Shown: positions 1-9,283 of the stretch, one piece after another | Position numbering within the stretch: the stretch's first letter is position 1 | Layout: each line of letters opens with the position of its first letter | DNA from: an unicellular cyanobacterium SU2 | Lineage (GTDB): Bacteria > Cyanobacteriota > Cyanobacteriia > Cyanobacteriales > Microcystaceae | NCBI GenBank assembly: GCA_002110465.1 | Contig: NEED01000023.1 | Coordinates: 395,297-459,296, forward strand | DNA: 64,000 nucleotides | Direction of reading: 5' to 3' | The notes under the pieces: model-generated | The model's input: the letters and a program-made list of their open reading frames with translations, nothing else | Told to the model about the DNA's origin: nothing | Database searches by the model: none | Made by a program: the position numbers and the translations under genes

Positions 1-53
1 TGCTATATCTGTTGAGGAAGGGTTTTCCCTCCCTCTGATTCATTAAACCTTTC

Positions 54-209
54 TAAGTAGGTAGGTGTAATTCAACATACACTAGAAAAGTTCGTACTTC
101 GGCTTCGCTCAAGACTAAGTTGTCAGGGCTTAAGTATCCCACGATGTAACACTTTCTTGCTCTAAAGAGCTTACGACAAACCTTCGTTTATTGATACCCA
201 CTTACTTAT
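54..209. repeat. MITE-like intergenic repeat, full-length copy
   Basis: About 156 bp with imperfect terminal inverted repeats: TAAGTAGGTAGGTGTAATT at the left and its near-complement (TACCCACTTACTTA core) at the right. The interior has a GTTCGTA motif and a decayed palindromic centre. The same ends or core recur at about 15.94, 26.81, 41.87, 43.18, 56.86 and 63.92 kb. It carries no coding capacity and lies downstream of the minus-strand gene at 223-1215. Confidence 0.55.
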
Positions 210-222
210 TACTCAGTAAGAT

Positions 223-1215
223 TTACTTAACAAACTTAGGCATCATGTCTGCGGCAGTAAATAGTCCATAAATACCTCGACGATGTAACGCCATACCTGC
301 CTTAAGATAACCAAAAGCCGGTCCGCAAACATTAGCTGCCATACTGGTTTCATCTCCTAACGTAAAGGTATGGGTAGAAATTTTTCCCTCAAAGGTGCGT
401 CCGGTTACTTTAACATTAGTGCTTAAAGGTTTCTTGGGGTTGCGAGTATCCACCACACCCCCAACTGTTACCCGATCTCGATCGCAAATTCCCGCCAATT
501 CCAGCATAATATCATCGGCGTGTTCCATATTTTCTAGGGTTAAAATACCATTGGTTTTGTCTAAAAATGCTTCTACCTCAGCATCACTCATTCCCCTCGC
601 TGTCTCTACATCAAACCCTGGCAAATGAGCGATATCTTCCCGAATCGTAGCCCGATAAGCTTCCCAGTTAGCAATCCCTACGCCAAAAGTAATTTTAACA
701 CTATGAATCTCAGCGTAACTTTGGGCTGCTATCGTTGCAGCGGCGGTGAGTAACCCAGGAGTCGCACCACATCCGGTGAGGTAGGTAATTCCTGCCTGGG
801 CTAACTCGTCTTTTATCTGTAATAATTGTTCTACTGCACTGGTACGCTTGAGGGCATCTACTAAAACTCCTCGCCATCCTGACCCGATAAATTGCTTAGC
901 CACATCCGCCATAAAGGTATTAGGAAGGTTGGGTAAAGCTAAGAAATAGCCATCAACTGCCTTAGTTTCGAGTAAGTCTTGAATGCTGTTGTTACTGAGG
1001 GCTCCGTAGGGATCACAATAGCCAATTGATCCCTGATCATAATAGGCGGCGATCGCTTGATCAGGATCTAATCCCGTTTCACAATAAGCATAACCTTTGA
1101 GATCTGCTGTAGCTACCCAGGTCATTTCTTGTTTGGGGTTCAGAATTCGGGCTGCCGCTTGTCCGAGTCCTCCAAATCCTAATATCCCAACTTTAATCGT
1201 ACTATTCATCTTCAT
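223..1215 (-). CDS. saccharopine dehydrogenase-like oxidoreductase
   Basis: A 330-residue soluble protein with an N-terminal Rossmann nucleotide-binding motif ([13 protein letters not shown], about residues 10-22), then an alpha/beta domain that includes GCGATPGLL near residue 150. This architecture matches the cyanobacterial proteins annotated as saccharopine dehydrogenase-like oxidoreductases (Synechocystis Slr0049 type). Their substrate is not established, and lysine metabolism should not be assumed. The NAD(P)-binding loop is intact and the length is normal. ATG codons lie at residues 1 and 3, so either may be the start. It stands alone, followed downstream by an intergenic repeat. Confidence 0.75.
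   Translation of the reverse strand: MKMNSTIKVGILGFGGLGQAAARILNPKQEMTWVATADLKGYAYCETGLDPDQAIAAYYDQGSIGYCDPYGALSNNSIQDLLETKAVDGYFLALPNLPNTFMADVAKQFIGSGWRGVLVDALKRTSAVEQLLQIKDELAQAGITYLTGCGATPGLLTAAATIAAQSYAEIHSVKITFGVGIANWEAYRATIREDIAHLPGFDVETARGMSDAEVEAFLDKTNGILTLENMEHADDIMLELAGICDRDRVTVGGVVDTRNPKKPLSTNVKVTGRTFEGKISTHTFTLGDETSMAANVCGPAFGYLKAGMALHRRGIYGLFTAADMMPKFVK
1049..1056. repeat. HIP1 octamer GCGATCGC (example of many)
   Basis: The HIP1 palindrome GCGATCGC occurs here and at many other places in coding and spacer DNA, for example 2661-2668 and 4128-4135. Its abundance is a recognised cyanobacterial signature. I saw none in 13.7-15.8, 21.2-22.9 or 32.7-34.3 kb, which supports a different origin for those segments (inference). 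Confidence 0.8.
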
Positions 1216-1346
1216 TATTTGTGTCTCTCACTATTCCATTCATCTTTTATTATCAAGGTTTTGGGGAATGGTTTTTGTAATGGAATAATAACAAAGTAGC
1301 TAAACTAATAATTAATAACAGACTAAAGCCTGATTCTACAGCACAA

Positions 1347-1364
1347 AGTCCGCGAAGGCGGACT
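1347..1364. repeat. perfect hairpin repeat AGTCCGC-GAAG-GCGGACT
   Basis: A perfect 7-bp inverted repeat with a 4-nt loop lies in the spacer between the divergent reductase gene and the histidine kinase relic. There is no T-tract, so it is probably a dispersed palindromic repeat and not a terminator. The rest of 1216-1717 shows no gene or clear regulatory site to me. Confidence 0.5.
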
Positions 1365-1717
1365 AAATTAATAGGTTAGGTAGGCAACCTTTGTTTGTAT
1401 CGTTTAACTCTTGCCGAGTTCAAGTCCATTATTTGTAACAGCTTAGCATAACTGATCGTGTAGAACCCTAAATCTTCACCATTTTGTAGAAGTAAACAGC
1501 GATTTCTTAACCCCTTTAAATCTAATGAGAATCGAATTTTATTCAAGGCTTTGTTAACTAAATTTCATGACATGAAATCTATCAAGAACAATTGATGAAT
1601 GGTATCTGTCTCTTTTCCACAGTAATTAAAACTCACTTTTAAGTTTAATAACAGCTTCTAACAGTAATATTTAGTCAATTTAATCAGGAATCTAGGTAAA
1701 AGTCCCTTCCACACTAA

Positions 1718-1915
1718 TTGATAAATTGTTTAAGCTACATTGTCCCACACGATACTGAAAGAGCCGGGCGTTCTAGGGAAAGAGGAGGTTCCGGGTTAGG
1801 ATTATTGATCCCTAAAGCAATCGTACTTGCCCATAATGGTACAATCCAAGTGAAAAGCACCATTGGTAAAGGAAGCCTATTTATCCTTCAGTTACCGATT
1901 TTAGGTCAATTTTAA
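1718..1915 (+). pseudogene. histidine kinase relic (C-terminal HATPase fragment)
   Basis: The 65-codon frame carries the end of a sensor histidine kinase catalytic domain: RSRERGGSGLGL is the G2 box, followed by KAIVLAHNGTIQVKS and GKGSLFILQLP, the usual closing strands of HATPase_c. Nothing upstream in any frame resembles the HisKA domain, the N box or a sensor region, so only about 60 residues of a protein normally several hundred long remain. The ATG at 1718 is probably fortuitous, with recognisable homology starting near 1757. No response regulator gene is adjacent. I call it a decayed or truncated gene. Confidence 0.75.
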
Positions 1916-2005
1916 AAGCTGCACCGTCAACGGATTGTAGATTCAGATAATAGCTAAACTTAGAATTAAGTTTCTCTTAATAACATTAATTAATTTATTA
2001 AATCC

Positions 2006-3919
2006 ATGAAAAATGCCCTAAACTATTCATCAGTCAATACCTTACCTGAAATCTGGCCGTTAACAGCCGAAAAATTTAAGGATATTGTCGCTCTTGAAGA
2101 TCCCCATAGTAAGCCAAAAGTAAGTTTAACCTATGGTGAGTTATATCAAAAAATTAAAGACTTTGCCGCAGGATTACAAAGTTTAGGAGTAAAATACCCT
2201 TCAAAAATTGCTCTTTTCGCTGATAACAGTCCCCGTTGGTTCATCGCTGATCAAGGATCAATGATGGCGGGTGCGGCTAATGCAGTGCGTTCGTCCCAAG
2301 CAGATAAAGACGAATTACTCTATATCTTGAGTGATAGTGATAGTAATACCCTGATTGTAGAAAACCTAAAAACCTTAACCAAACTTCGGTCTGATCTCGA
2401 TGGGTTGCCCATTCAACTCATTATTTTATTAAGTGATGAAGCGGTCAAGTCAGATGACCCCATCAAAACCCTCAATTTTCAACAATTGATGGAACTCGGA
2501 AGCCAAGCTACCCTAGAACCCGTTAATCAAACCAAAGAAACACTAGCGACTCTAATTTATACTTCTGGAACCACTGGACGACCGAAAGGGGTTATGTTGT
2601 GTCACCGAAACTTACTCCATCAGGTGGTTCACTTAGAAGCAGTGATCCAACCCAAACCCGGCGATCGCGCCCTTAGTATTTTACCGTCATGGCACGCCTA
2701 CGAACGCAGTGCAGAATATTTTCTCCTTTCCCAAGGTTGTACCATAACTTATACCAGTATCCGTACCTTTAAAGCTGATCTCAAACGATTTAAGCCACAA
2801 CATATGGTGGGGGTTCCCCGTCTTTGGGAGTCCCTTTATGAAGGTATTCAAAAGCAATTTCGAGAACAAAGTCCCACCCAACAAAAAATCGTTCAATTTT
2901 TCCTGAATCTCTCAGAACAGTACATCCTCACCCGACGTATTGCTAATAATCTCAGTTTAGATCACTTCAACGCTTCAGGTGGAGAACGCTTTGTGGCTAA
3001 GATGAAAACAGCTTTATTAACTCCTCTTCATGGGCTAGGAGACAAACTGGTATACAGTAAAATTCGCCAAGGACTGGGAGGAAACTTTGAAACCCTTGTT
3101 AGTGGAGGAGGTTCTTTAGCCAGACACATCGACACCTTCTATGAAATTGTTAACATTCCCGTTTTAGTGGGATATGGGTTGACAGAAACCGCCCCCGTGA
3201 CCAACGCCCGCACTCACAGCCACAACCTACGGGGTTCATCAGGACAGCCCATTCCTGAAACCGAAGTTTGCATTGTTGATCCCGAAACGGGTAGCGTCCT
3301 TCCTCAAGGAGAACGGGGACTGGTATTAATTCGGGGAACTCAAGTAATGCAGGGCTACTACAAAAAACCAGAAGCCACCGCCAAAGCTATCAATGACGAC
3401 GGTTGGTTTAATTCAGGGGACTTAGGATGGTTAACCCCGATGGGTGATTTAGTAATTACGGGACGGGCTAAAGATACCATCGTTTTGAGTAACGGAGAAA
3501 ACATTGAACCCCAACCCATTGAAGACGCTTGCGCCCGCAGTCCCTATATTGATCAGATTATGTTAGTCGGTCAAGATCAAAAAGCATTAGGGGCGTTAAT
3601 TGTTCCTAACCTAGAAGCGTTAGACAAGTGGGGACAAAACCAAAAACTCACCCTAAACCTTCCTTATGGGTCTGAAACTCCTGAAGAAATTACCCGTAGT
3701 GATCTTTATAGTAAGCCAGTACAAACTCTATTTCGGGAAGAGTTGAACCGAGAAGTGAAAAACCGCCCAGGATATCGCCCTGACGACCAAATAAAGGCAT
3801 TTGAATTTATTTTAGAACCCTTTTCTCAAGAAAATGGCTTGATGACCCAAACATTTAAAATTAAACGGCCAGTGGTCACACAACGGTATCAGGGTATGAT
3901 TGACGGGATGTTTAATTAA
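2006..3919 (+). CDS. aas: acyl-[acyl carrier protein] synthetase / long-chain fatty acid-CoA ligase family
   Basis: A 637-residue ANL-superfamily adenylating enzyme. The P-loop-like AMP-binding motif TSGTTGRPKG is at residues 186-195. Later come the YGLTET motif and GWFNSGDLGWL with TGRAKDTIVLSNGENI, the adenylate-binding and hinge region. In cyanobacteria the single member of this family is acyl-ACP synthetase (Slr1609 type), which reactivates free fatty acids released from membrane lipids and takes up exogenous ones. Length is close to family members. Start ATG 2006 is chosen by alignment of the N-terminus; no strong Shine-Dalgarno is present. The gene at 3972 follows in the same direction and is probably co-transcribed. 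Confidence 0.88.
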   Translation: MKNALNYSSVNTLPEIWPLTAEKFKDIVALEDPHSKPKVSLTYGELYQKIKDFAAGLQSLGVKYPSKIALFADNSPRWFIADQGSMMAGAANAVRSSQADKDELLYILSDSDSNTLIVENLKTLTKLRSDLDGLPIQLIILLSDEAVKSDDPIKTLNFQQLMELGSQATLEPVNQTKETLATLIYTSGTTGRPKGVMLCHRNLLHQVVHLEAVIQPKPGDRALSILPSWHAYERSAEYFLLSQGCTITYTSIRTFKADLKRFKPQHMVGVPRLWESLYEGIQKQFREQSPTQQKIVQFFLNLSEQYILTRRIANNLSLDHFNASGGERFVAKMKTALLTPLHGLGDKLVYSKIRQGLGGNFETLVSGGGSLARHIDTFYEIVNIPVLVGYGLTETAPVTNARTHSHNLRGSSGQPIPETEVCIVDPETGSVLPQGERGLVLIRGTQVMQGYYKKPEATAKAINDDGWFNSGDLGWLTPMGDLVITGRAKDTIVLSNGENIEPQPIEDACARSPYIDQIMLVGQDQKALGALIVPNLEALDKWGQNQKLTLNLPYGSETPEEITRSDLYSKPVQTLFREELNREVKNRPGYRPDDQIKAFEFILEPFSQENGLMTQTFKIKRPVVTQRYQGMIDGMFN

Positions 3920-3971
3920 GGACAAGTTTCCTGATTAATTATCAACAGTGTATTAAAAGGATAAAAAACTA

Positions 3972-4421
3972 ATGGATGAGGCAAACACCAGCTTACTGCT
4001 AAAACGACCCATTACCCTGAAAATTATTGTTACCACTACTTGGAAACAAGAGGCGCAACAGCAACTTCAAGCGCAAATTGCCCAACTAGATGACCAGATG
4101 CAGCAAATCGAAATGCAAGGTCAACGAGCGATCGCAGAAATTCAAAAACAAAGTATTTCTCCTCCAGGTCCTGCGGTAACTGAACAAATTGATAACATTC
4201 AACTCCAGGTTAACGAAAAAAAAAGTGAGATGTTAGAACGGAAAAATCAGTTTTTACAGCAAATGCAGCAAGTTCAGTTGTTAGAGTTGGATCAAGAAGT
4301 TGTTCAAGGGCAAATGGAAAGTTTTTTCCGCTTGGAAAAGGGAGATAACTTACTCAAAAAGTTGAATGTAGAGATTGTCGTGCGTGATGGAGTCGTTGAA
4401 GAAATTCGCGGCGATATTTAA
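3972..4421 (+). CDS. YlqD-like coiled-coil protein
   Basis: A 149-residue, Gln/Glu-rich, soluble protein. After a short N-terminal strand (PITLKIIVTTTWK) it forms a long predicted coiled coil (about residues 25-120, heptad-rich with QLQAQIAQLDDQMQQI) and ends in a small beta segment (NVEIVVRDGVVEEIRGDI). This layout matches the YlqD family found in Bacillus and cyanobacteria, whose function is unknown. It starts 52 bp after aas and precedes a clear terminator, so the two probably form one unit. Whether it acts in lipid metabolism is only suggested by position. Confidence 0.6.
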   Translation: MDEANTSLLLKRPITLKIIVTTTWKQEAQQQLQAQIAQLDDQMQQIEMQGQRAIAEIQKQSISPPGPAVTEQIDNIQLQVNEKKSEMLERKNQFLQQMQQVQLLELDQEVVQGQMESFFRLEKGDNLLKKLNVEIVVRDGVVEEIRGDI

Positions 4422-4456
4422 AACTTTTACCCCAAATAACCCGATAAATTGCTTAA

Positions 4457-4497
4457 AATCAGTAATGGTTGCTTTAGCCCTTACTGATTATTTTTTT
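4457..4497 (+). terminator. rho-independent terminator after the aas unit
   Basis: AATCAGTAATGG pairs with CCTTACTGATT around a short loop and is followed by a run of seven T. It sits 36 bp after the stop of the YlqD-like gene and separates that unit from the ComFB gene. Confidence 0.75.
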
Positions 4498-4637
4498 GCG
4501 AGGGTACCTTCAGCCAATCAGAACAAACTAGGCTAAAATTAGACTAAATTTCAATAAATACGTCATAATAAGTCTAAGTTAAGTGACCTAATTAATTGCT
4601 AAATAGGTATGAAAAAAAACTTAAGATTGTTTAAGCT

Positions 4638-5159
4638 ATGACCATTCAAAACGTCGTCGAACAAGCTTTGAAAGATGGCTATCTCACCCCAACCATGGAA
4701 GCAGAAGTGGGGCGTATTTGTGAATCAGAAGCCGAACTTCCTCTCGAAGAATATATGGCTTTAGATAAACTGATGGGAGCCTTATTAGCGGGGGAAATAG
4801 CAGCTATGCCTCGCAAACAATTTATTAATGTGATGGAAGAATTAGTCTTGAGGGAAGCCATGAGTCGCATGGCTGAGTATGAATTGCAACAACCTAATCA
4901 GTTCGATGTAGGTGATATCGCAGCCTATGCCCTTAATCGTTTACCACCTCTTTATGCTACCACCGAAGAAGGCGCACAATATCAACGTCAGCGAGCCAAA
5001 GAAGAACTTCAAGTCTTAATTTCTGAACAGGTAGAAGAAGGAATTCAACGTTATCTTAAACTTCCTATCGTTCCTGATAGAAATCCAATTGAAAAAACTG
5101 ATCGTAGCGATATCCTTGCTAGAATGACTACTTTACTTAAATCCTTAGCATACGAGTAA
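4638..5159 (+). CDS. ComFB-domain protein, probable c-di-GMP receptor (CdgR-like)
   Basis: A 173-residue soluble protein. The central block (about residues 65-115, VMEELVLREAMSRMAEYE then DVGDIAAYALNRLPPLY) is the late-competence ComFB domain. Cyanobacterial ComFB proteins (Slr1970 type, CdgR in Anabaena) bind cyclic di-GMP and influence cell size, motility or competence (established for the family). The N-terminal 60 residues are helical and acidic. The following sigG begins 86 bp after this stop without a visible terminator, so the signalling protein and the sigma factor could be co-transcribed (inference). Confidence 0.78.
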   Translation: MTIQNVVEQALKDGYLTPTMEAEVGRICESEAELPLEEYMALDKLMGALLAGEIAAMPRKQFINVMEELVLREAMSRMAEYELQQPNQFDVGDIAAYALNRLPPLYATTEEGAQYQRQRAKEELQVLISEQVEEGIQRYLKLPIVPDRNPIEKTDRSDILARMTTLLKSLAYE

Positions 5160-5245
5160 AAAAAATAATGATTAAGGGAACCATCGGCACAATTTCGCCG
5201 TCTCAATAGGGTAATGTGAGGAGTAATCACGCATTGGGTAAGGTA

Positions 5246-5899
5246 ATGAGTCAAGCAATTCGAGCATCCTGGTCAACAGCACAAGGGAAACAAAATTCCC
5301 CCCAGCTATCTCCAGAGCAACTATCTAACTACGATCTAATTTTACGCTGTCAAGAAGGTCTTCAGCCTGATAGAGTAGCGTTTTCGGAGCTATTAAGCCG
5401 TTATAAAGGCCATGTGGATAGAATTTTGTACCATCTAGCCCCTGATTGGCAAGATAGAGCTGATCTAGCTCAAGAAGTCTGGATTCGGGTCTATCGTAAT
5501 ATTAAGCGTCTTAAAGAACCGGTAAAATTTCGCGGCTGGTTGAGTCGCATTGCTACTAATTTGTTTTACGACGAATTACGCAAGCGCAAACGCGTTAGTC
5601 ATCCCATCTCCTTAGATGCCCCTCGGCGCGTGGATGATGGTGAAATTGAATGGGATATCGAGTCCGATTATCCTAGTCCCGACGATAATTTAGCAACTCG
5701 GGAATTTTATGATCGACTAAAAGTGGCGATCGCAGATTTACCCGAAGCGTTTCGTACGACCATTGTCCTTAGAGAAATCGACGGCATGGCCTATGAAGAA
5801 ATTGCCCAAATGACAGGGGTTTCCCTCGGAACGGTCAAGTCTCGTATTGCTAGAGCAAGAACGAAATTACAATCAGTTCTCCAACAATATATAGACTAA
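5246..5899 (+). CDS. sigG: ECF sigma factor SigG
   Basis: A group 3/ECF sigma factor of about 217 residues from the chosen ATG. Region 2 is seen as DLAQEVWIRVYRNIKRL through FRGWLSRIATNLFYDELRKRKR. Region 4 is seen as LPEAFRTTIVLREIDGMAYEE followed by the helix-turn-helix VSLGTVKSRIARARTKL. A longer frame opens at 5216, but MSQAIRASW at 5246 with GGTAAGGT just upstream is a better start. The gene is followed directly by a membrane anti-sigma factor, as in Synechocystis slr1545-slr1546. SigG of cyanobacteria is linked to envelope or oxidative stress responses; here that is inferred from orthology. Confidence 0.88.
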   Translation: MSQAIRASWSTAQGKQNSPQLSPEQLSNYDLILRCQEGLQPDRVAFSELLSRYKGHVDRILYHLAPDWQDRADLAQEVWIRVYRNIKRLKEPVKFRGWLSRIATNLFYDELRKRKRVSHPISLDAPRRVDDGEIEWDIESDYPSPDDNLATREFYDRLKVAIADLPEAFRTTIVLREIDGMAYEEIAQMTGVSLGTVKSRIARARTKLQSVLQQYID

Positions 5900-6031
5900 A
5901 ATAGAGACGAACCAAGAGTATTACACCATTGTCTATTTTGGCAATCTGTGAGGGGTGTCATGACATATGCTATTATTAGCATCCGTCTCCGCAACCAAGT
6001 AATTTGGTTTCGCTCCTTGGAGAGGTCTATC

Positions 6032-6496
6032 ATGATGTCTAACTTTGAACAAGAGCATTGGCAATCAGCCGATTCGGGTGATATGAATAATCAGTTTGAG
6101 CGTTTTGAGTTGTTGAGTGCCTATTTAGATGGGGAAGTAACCGCCGAAGAACGCCGCCAAGTCCAGCAACTGCTCGACACTGATCCTCAATTTCATCAAT
6201 TATACGTCCAGCTTTCACGTCTACAACGAGAACTTCCAACGATTCCGGTTCCTCCAACTCCGGTTTCATCCCAAGAGTTATCCAACAGCGTTTTTGAAAA
6301 AGTTGATCGTCAAAACCATACCAAGCGACTAATCCGATGGGGAGGGGTAGCAATCGGTGCGCTTGTTGTTGGGGTGATTTCTAACGTCTATCTGCAAAGA
6401 CAGTCCCTTGCTCCTAATTTTGCTGAGGTTGAGCCAGAATCGTTAACCATTGCCTTAAATCGTCCAGTATTTGAAATTCCTCCCTCTGCTCAATGA
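6032..6496 (+). CDS. anti-sigma factor of SigG, single-pass membrane protein
   Basis: About 154 residues. The N-terminal cytoplasmic part holds ELLSAYLDGEVTAEERRQVQQLL, typical of anti-sigma domains, but lacks the HxxxCxxC zinc motif of ZAS proteins. One membrane helix follows (WGGVAIGALVVGVISNVYL), then a short extracytoplasmic tail. An upstream in-frame ATG exists at 5948, but ATGATG at 6032-6037 preceded by GGAGAGG is the likely start. Its position right after sigG makes it the probable cognate regulator that holds SigG at the membrane. Confidence 0.8.
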   Translation: MMSNFEQEHWQSADSGDMNNQFERFELLSAYLDGEVTAEERRQVQQLLDTDPQFHQLYVQLSRLQRELPTIPVPPTPVSSQELSNSVFEKVDRQNHTKRLIRWGGVAIGALVVGVISNVYLQRQSLAPNFAEVEPESLTIALNRPVFEIPPSAQ

Positions 6497-6502
6497 GGGT
6501 TA

Positions 6503-6901
6503 TTAAGGGGATGGTGTCCACCATCCTGAGTGAATCAGTGTCCCTCCCAATTCTTGGATTTTGGCTAGGGTCATAACGTAAGTCCAGGCTTCTCCGAGTG
6601 AATTTCCCGTCATAGTATAGATGGGAAGCGATCGCCGAAGATATTCGTTGTCTTGAGGCGATCTGTAGGGATTATACCCTTCTAGATCGTCTAACTGTTT
6701 AAGTCTTGTTGAGTCCCAAAAAGTGAGTAAATATCCGTGAACTTTTCCTTCTCCCACAATCATGGCAGGATACCCTAACTTGAGGTGATAGAGTTCTCCC
6801 TCGGCGTAGGCTCTCACTTTCTCGATCACGTAACCCTCACAATGGAGAAGATAGTTAGACTCTTCTGGTTTTAAGGTACCGTAAACAAAAACTCTCAACA
6901 T
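6503..6901 (-). CDS. gamma-glutamylcyclotransferase-like (AIG2/GGCT fold) protein
   Basis: From the chosen start the protein is about 132 residues and begins LRVFVYGTLKPEESN; YGTLK is the characteristic substrate-binding loop of the GGCT/AIG2 fold. LKQLDDLEGYNP carries the conserved acidic residue region. Such enzymes release 5-oxoproline from gamma-glutamyl or related amines, but the exact substrate cannot be read from sequence. Upstream in-frame ATGs at 6919 and 6943 add residues not typical of the family. It converges on the anti-sigma gene with only 6 bp between stops. Confidence 0.72.
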   Translation of the reverse strand: MLRVFVYGTLKPEESNYLLHCEGYVIEKVRAYAEGELYHLKLGYPAMIVGEGKVHGYLLTFWDSTRLKQLDDLEGYNPYRSPQDNEYLRRSLPIYTMTGNSLGEAWTYVMTLAKIQELGGTLIHSGWWTPSP

Positions 6902-7022
6902 CTCTAACGATTTTATCATCGAGCAAACCCTAGATGGTGTCACTCTCGTAAGTCCCTTGTCAATGTTTGCTCAATACAATCTGAGTACATCATTCGAGCA
7001 GACGAACCATTCCCAAACGATG

Positions 7023-8969
7023 TCAATTTGTCGGCACAACCATATTCATGATGTTAATTGGCTCTAATTTTTCTGCGGGTTCATAACCAAAAATTCGAGC
7101 ATAAAAATAAAATTCTCCGTCTAAAGCACGTTTAATATTTTCCGCGCGACGAAACCCATGTTGTTCTTCTTCAAAGGGAACATAAGCAACCGGAAGCCCT
7201 TTTTCCTTGATAGCATCCACCATCATTTGTGCTTGGGAAGGAGGAACTACTTTATCTTCTAACCCTTGAAAGAAAATGACAGGACAGTTTAAACCTTCAG
7301 TAAAATAAATTGGCGATCGCTCTTCATAAACAGCTTTTTCTTCAGGATATTTCCCAATTAATCGATCTAAATAACGACTCTCAAACTTGTGGGTATCTTT
7401 AGCCAAGGCTTCTAAATCACTGACTCCATAGTAGCTTGCTCCAGCTTTAAAGGTATCGCGAAACGTTAAAGCAGCAAGAGTCGTATATCCTCCGGCACTT
7501 CCTCCAGAAATAGCTAGGCGATCGCCATCAACTAACCCCTGTTCTACTAAATATTTAGCTCCATTAACACAATCATCCACATCCACAATTCCCCACTTGC
7601 CATCTAACCGTTGACGATATTCTCGTCCGAACCCCGTACTTCCCCCGTAATTCACATCAAAATAACCAAACCCCCGACTCGTCCAATATTGAATCCGTAA
7701 ATTGAAACTAGGGGAGGCACAGGCCGTCGGTCCTCCATGACTTTTAACTAATAACGGAGGTAATTCTTGATTAGGCGCAATGTAATCTTTATTGTTCGGG
7801 GGATAGTACCAACCGTAAGCCGTTAAGCCATTTTCGGTGGGAAAGGCAATCATTTCAGGGGTAGATAGATAACCCGAATCAATGTCTAAATCATTAGATC
7901 GTTTGAGAATGGTTGTTTCTCCCGTCTTCAGGTTAAAATGAACAACTGCTGTGGGTTGAGTGGGACACCCTGCGATCAAAACAATTTGATGGTCTCTCGC
8001 TTGAACTGAAGCCATATTGGTGTAGGGAGTTTCGAGGAGGGTTAATTGTTTTTTCTCAGTATCCAAGGTGGCTAAATACCATTGTCCCTGTTGAGAGAAG
8101 GTACAAACCAGGGTTTTGGCTGAAATAAAGCTATAGGTAGACAAGCCAAATACCCAATGAGGATAGGCAAATTCTCCATTGAGGGGGAATAAAGGATCAA
8201 CTGCCCCTTTTTTGGTATAGCGATAGAGATTCCACCATCCCATGCGATCGCTCGAAAAATATAGTTGACCGTCGGGAGACCATCGTGGTTCAGAAATAGA
8301 CTCATCAACAGTTCCCACAATATGAGTTGAGTTTTCCAAAGATCCCATTGACGTGATAGTTCCTAACCACAATTCCGTACCATCCCAAGGTAAATTAGGA
8401 TGATTCCAACTAATCCAAGCTAGTTGAGTACCATCGGGACTCAGACGAGGACTTGAATAAAAATCCGCTCCAGAGACTAGGGTATTAACGTCACCTGTAT
8501 TGATATCGATGGTGACTAGGGTGTTTTCGGGTTCTTCTTCTGGGTTGCTGTGGTCTTCACATACACTAATTAAACGGTTATGGTGGCGATCTAAAATAAA
8601 GTCAGCATAACGCCGTTGACTTTCGGGGGTTAAGGGTTCGGGGTCACGATTGGGTAATTGTTTATAGATGCGTTGGTCTTTAAAGTTAACAAAATAAATG
8701 GTTCCTTCAACAATTAAAAATGCTCCTCCTCCATATTCATGGACACGGGTACGCACATTAAACGGTTGGGGGGTAATTTGTGTGAGTTGGCCATCAGGAC
8801 TACGTTTGACGAGAAGGTTACGTCCTCCTTCTGTGGGCCGCGATTCTAACCAATAAATATTTTCATTATCGAACCTTACTCCCCCCAGTCCGATACTTCC
8901 AGCTACAATAAGATCGGTCGTTATAGGGGACTTCCAAGAACCAAAAGGGACAACTGTTGGGGATTTCAT
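7023..8969 (-). CDS. S9 family peptidase (prolyl oligopeptidase / acylaminoacyl-peptidase type)
   Basis: A 648-residue protein with a beta-propeller-like N-terminal half (repeated SPRLSPDGTQLAWIS and SEPRWSPDGQLYFSS motifs) and a C-terminal alpha/beta hydrolase. The nucleophile lies in GGSAGG (Ser491), the acid in GLEDKVVPP (Asp572) and the base in EEEQHGFRR (His604), so the triad is complete. There is no signal peptide, so it is probably cytosolic, cleaving small peptides (family knowledge). Length is typical. It is monocistronic. Confidence 0.87.
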   Translation of the reverse strand: MKSPTVVPFGSWKSPITTDLIVAGSIGLGGVRFDNENIYWLESRPTEGGRNLLVKRSPDGQLTQITPQPFNVRTRVHEYGGGAFLIVEGTIYFVNFKDQRIYKQLPNRDPEPLTPESQRRYADFILDRHHNRLISVCEDHSNPEEEPENTLVTIDINTGDVNTLVSGADFYSSPRLSPDGTQLAWISWNHPNLPWDGTELWLGTITSMGSLENSTHIVGTVDESISEPRWSPDGQLYFSSDRMGWWNLYRYTKKGAVDPLFPLNGEFAYPHWVFGLSTYSFISAKTLVCTFSQQGQWYLATLDTEKKQLTLLETPYTNMASVQARDHQIVLIAGCPTQPTAVVHFNLKTGETTILKRSNDLDIDSGYLSTPEMIAFPTENGLTAYGWYYPPNNKDYIAPNQELPPLLVKSHGGPTACASPSFNLRIQYWTSRGFGYFDVNYGGSTGFGREYRQRLDGKWGIVDVDDCVNGAKYLVEQGLVDGDRLAISGGSAGGYTTLAALTFRDTFKAGASYYGVSDLEALAKDTHKFESRYLDRLIGKYPEEKAVYEERSPIYFTEGLNCPVIFFQGLEDKVVPPSQAQMMVDAIKEKGLPVAYVPFEEEQHGFRRAENIKRALDGEFYFYARIFGYEPAEKLEPINIMNMVVPTN

Positions 8970-9283
8970 GAGATTATCTAAAATATTGATAAGAGTGAAT
9001 TAATGGGATTACTTGAGTAATTTGTCTTGTCAGGAACTTCCCTCATAAAAAGGGATATAACCACTTGGTAATTGGTCAAATGATACTAACAGTATTTCGT
9101 TTGGAACCTGAACTCCGCAATGGGTTAACCTTAATTTTGTGAAGATGCCATGATTTTACCCCAGTATTGAAGTTGATCGAGAAAATTTCTTATAGTTTTT
9201 ATCTTTGGCAATGAATCATCAGTTTACGAATATTTAGATGATTTAATAAAATGAAAGAATGTAAAATAAGTTAGGATAAATGA
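8970..9283. other. spacer between divergent genes, no feature recognised
   Basis: This 314-bp AT-rich spacer separates the start of the S9 peptidase gene from the GUN4-domain gene. I see no convincing ORF, RNA fold or repeat. It should hold the promoters of both genes. Confidence 0.5.
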
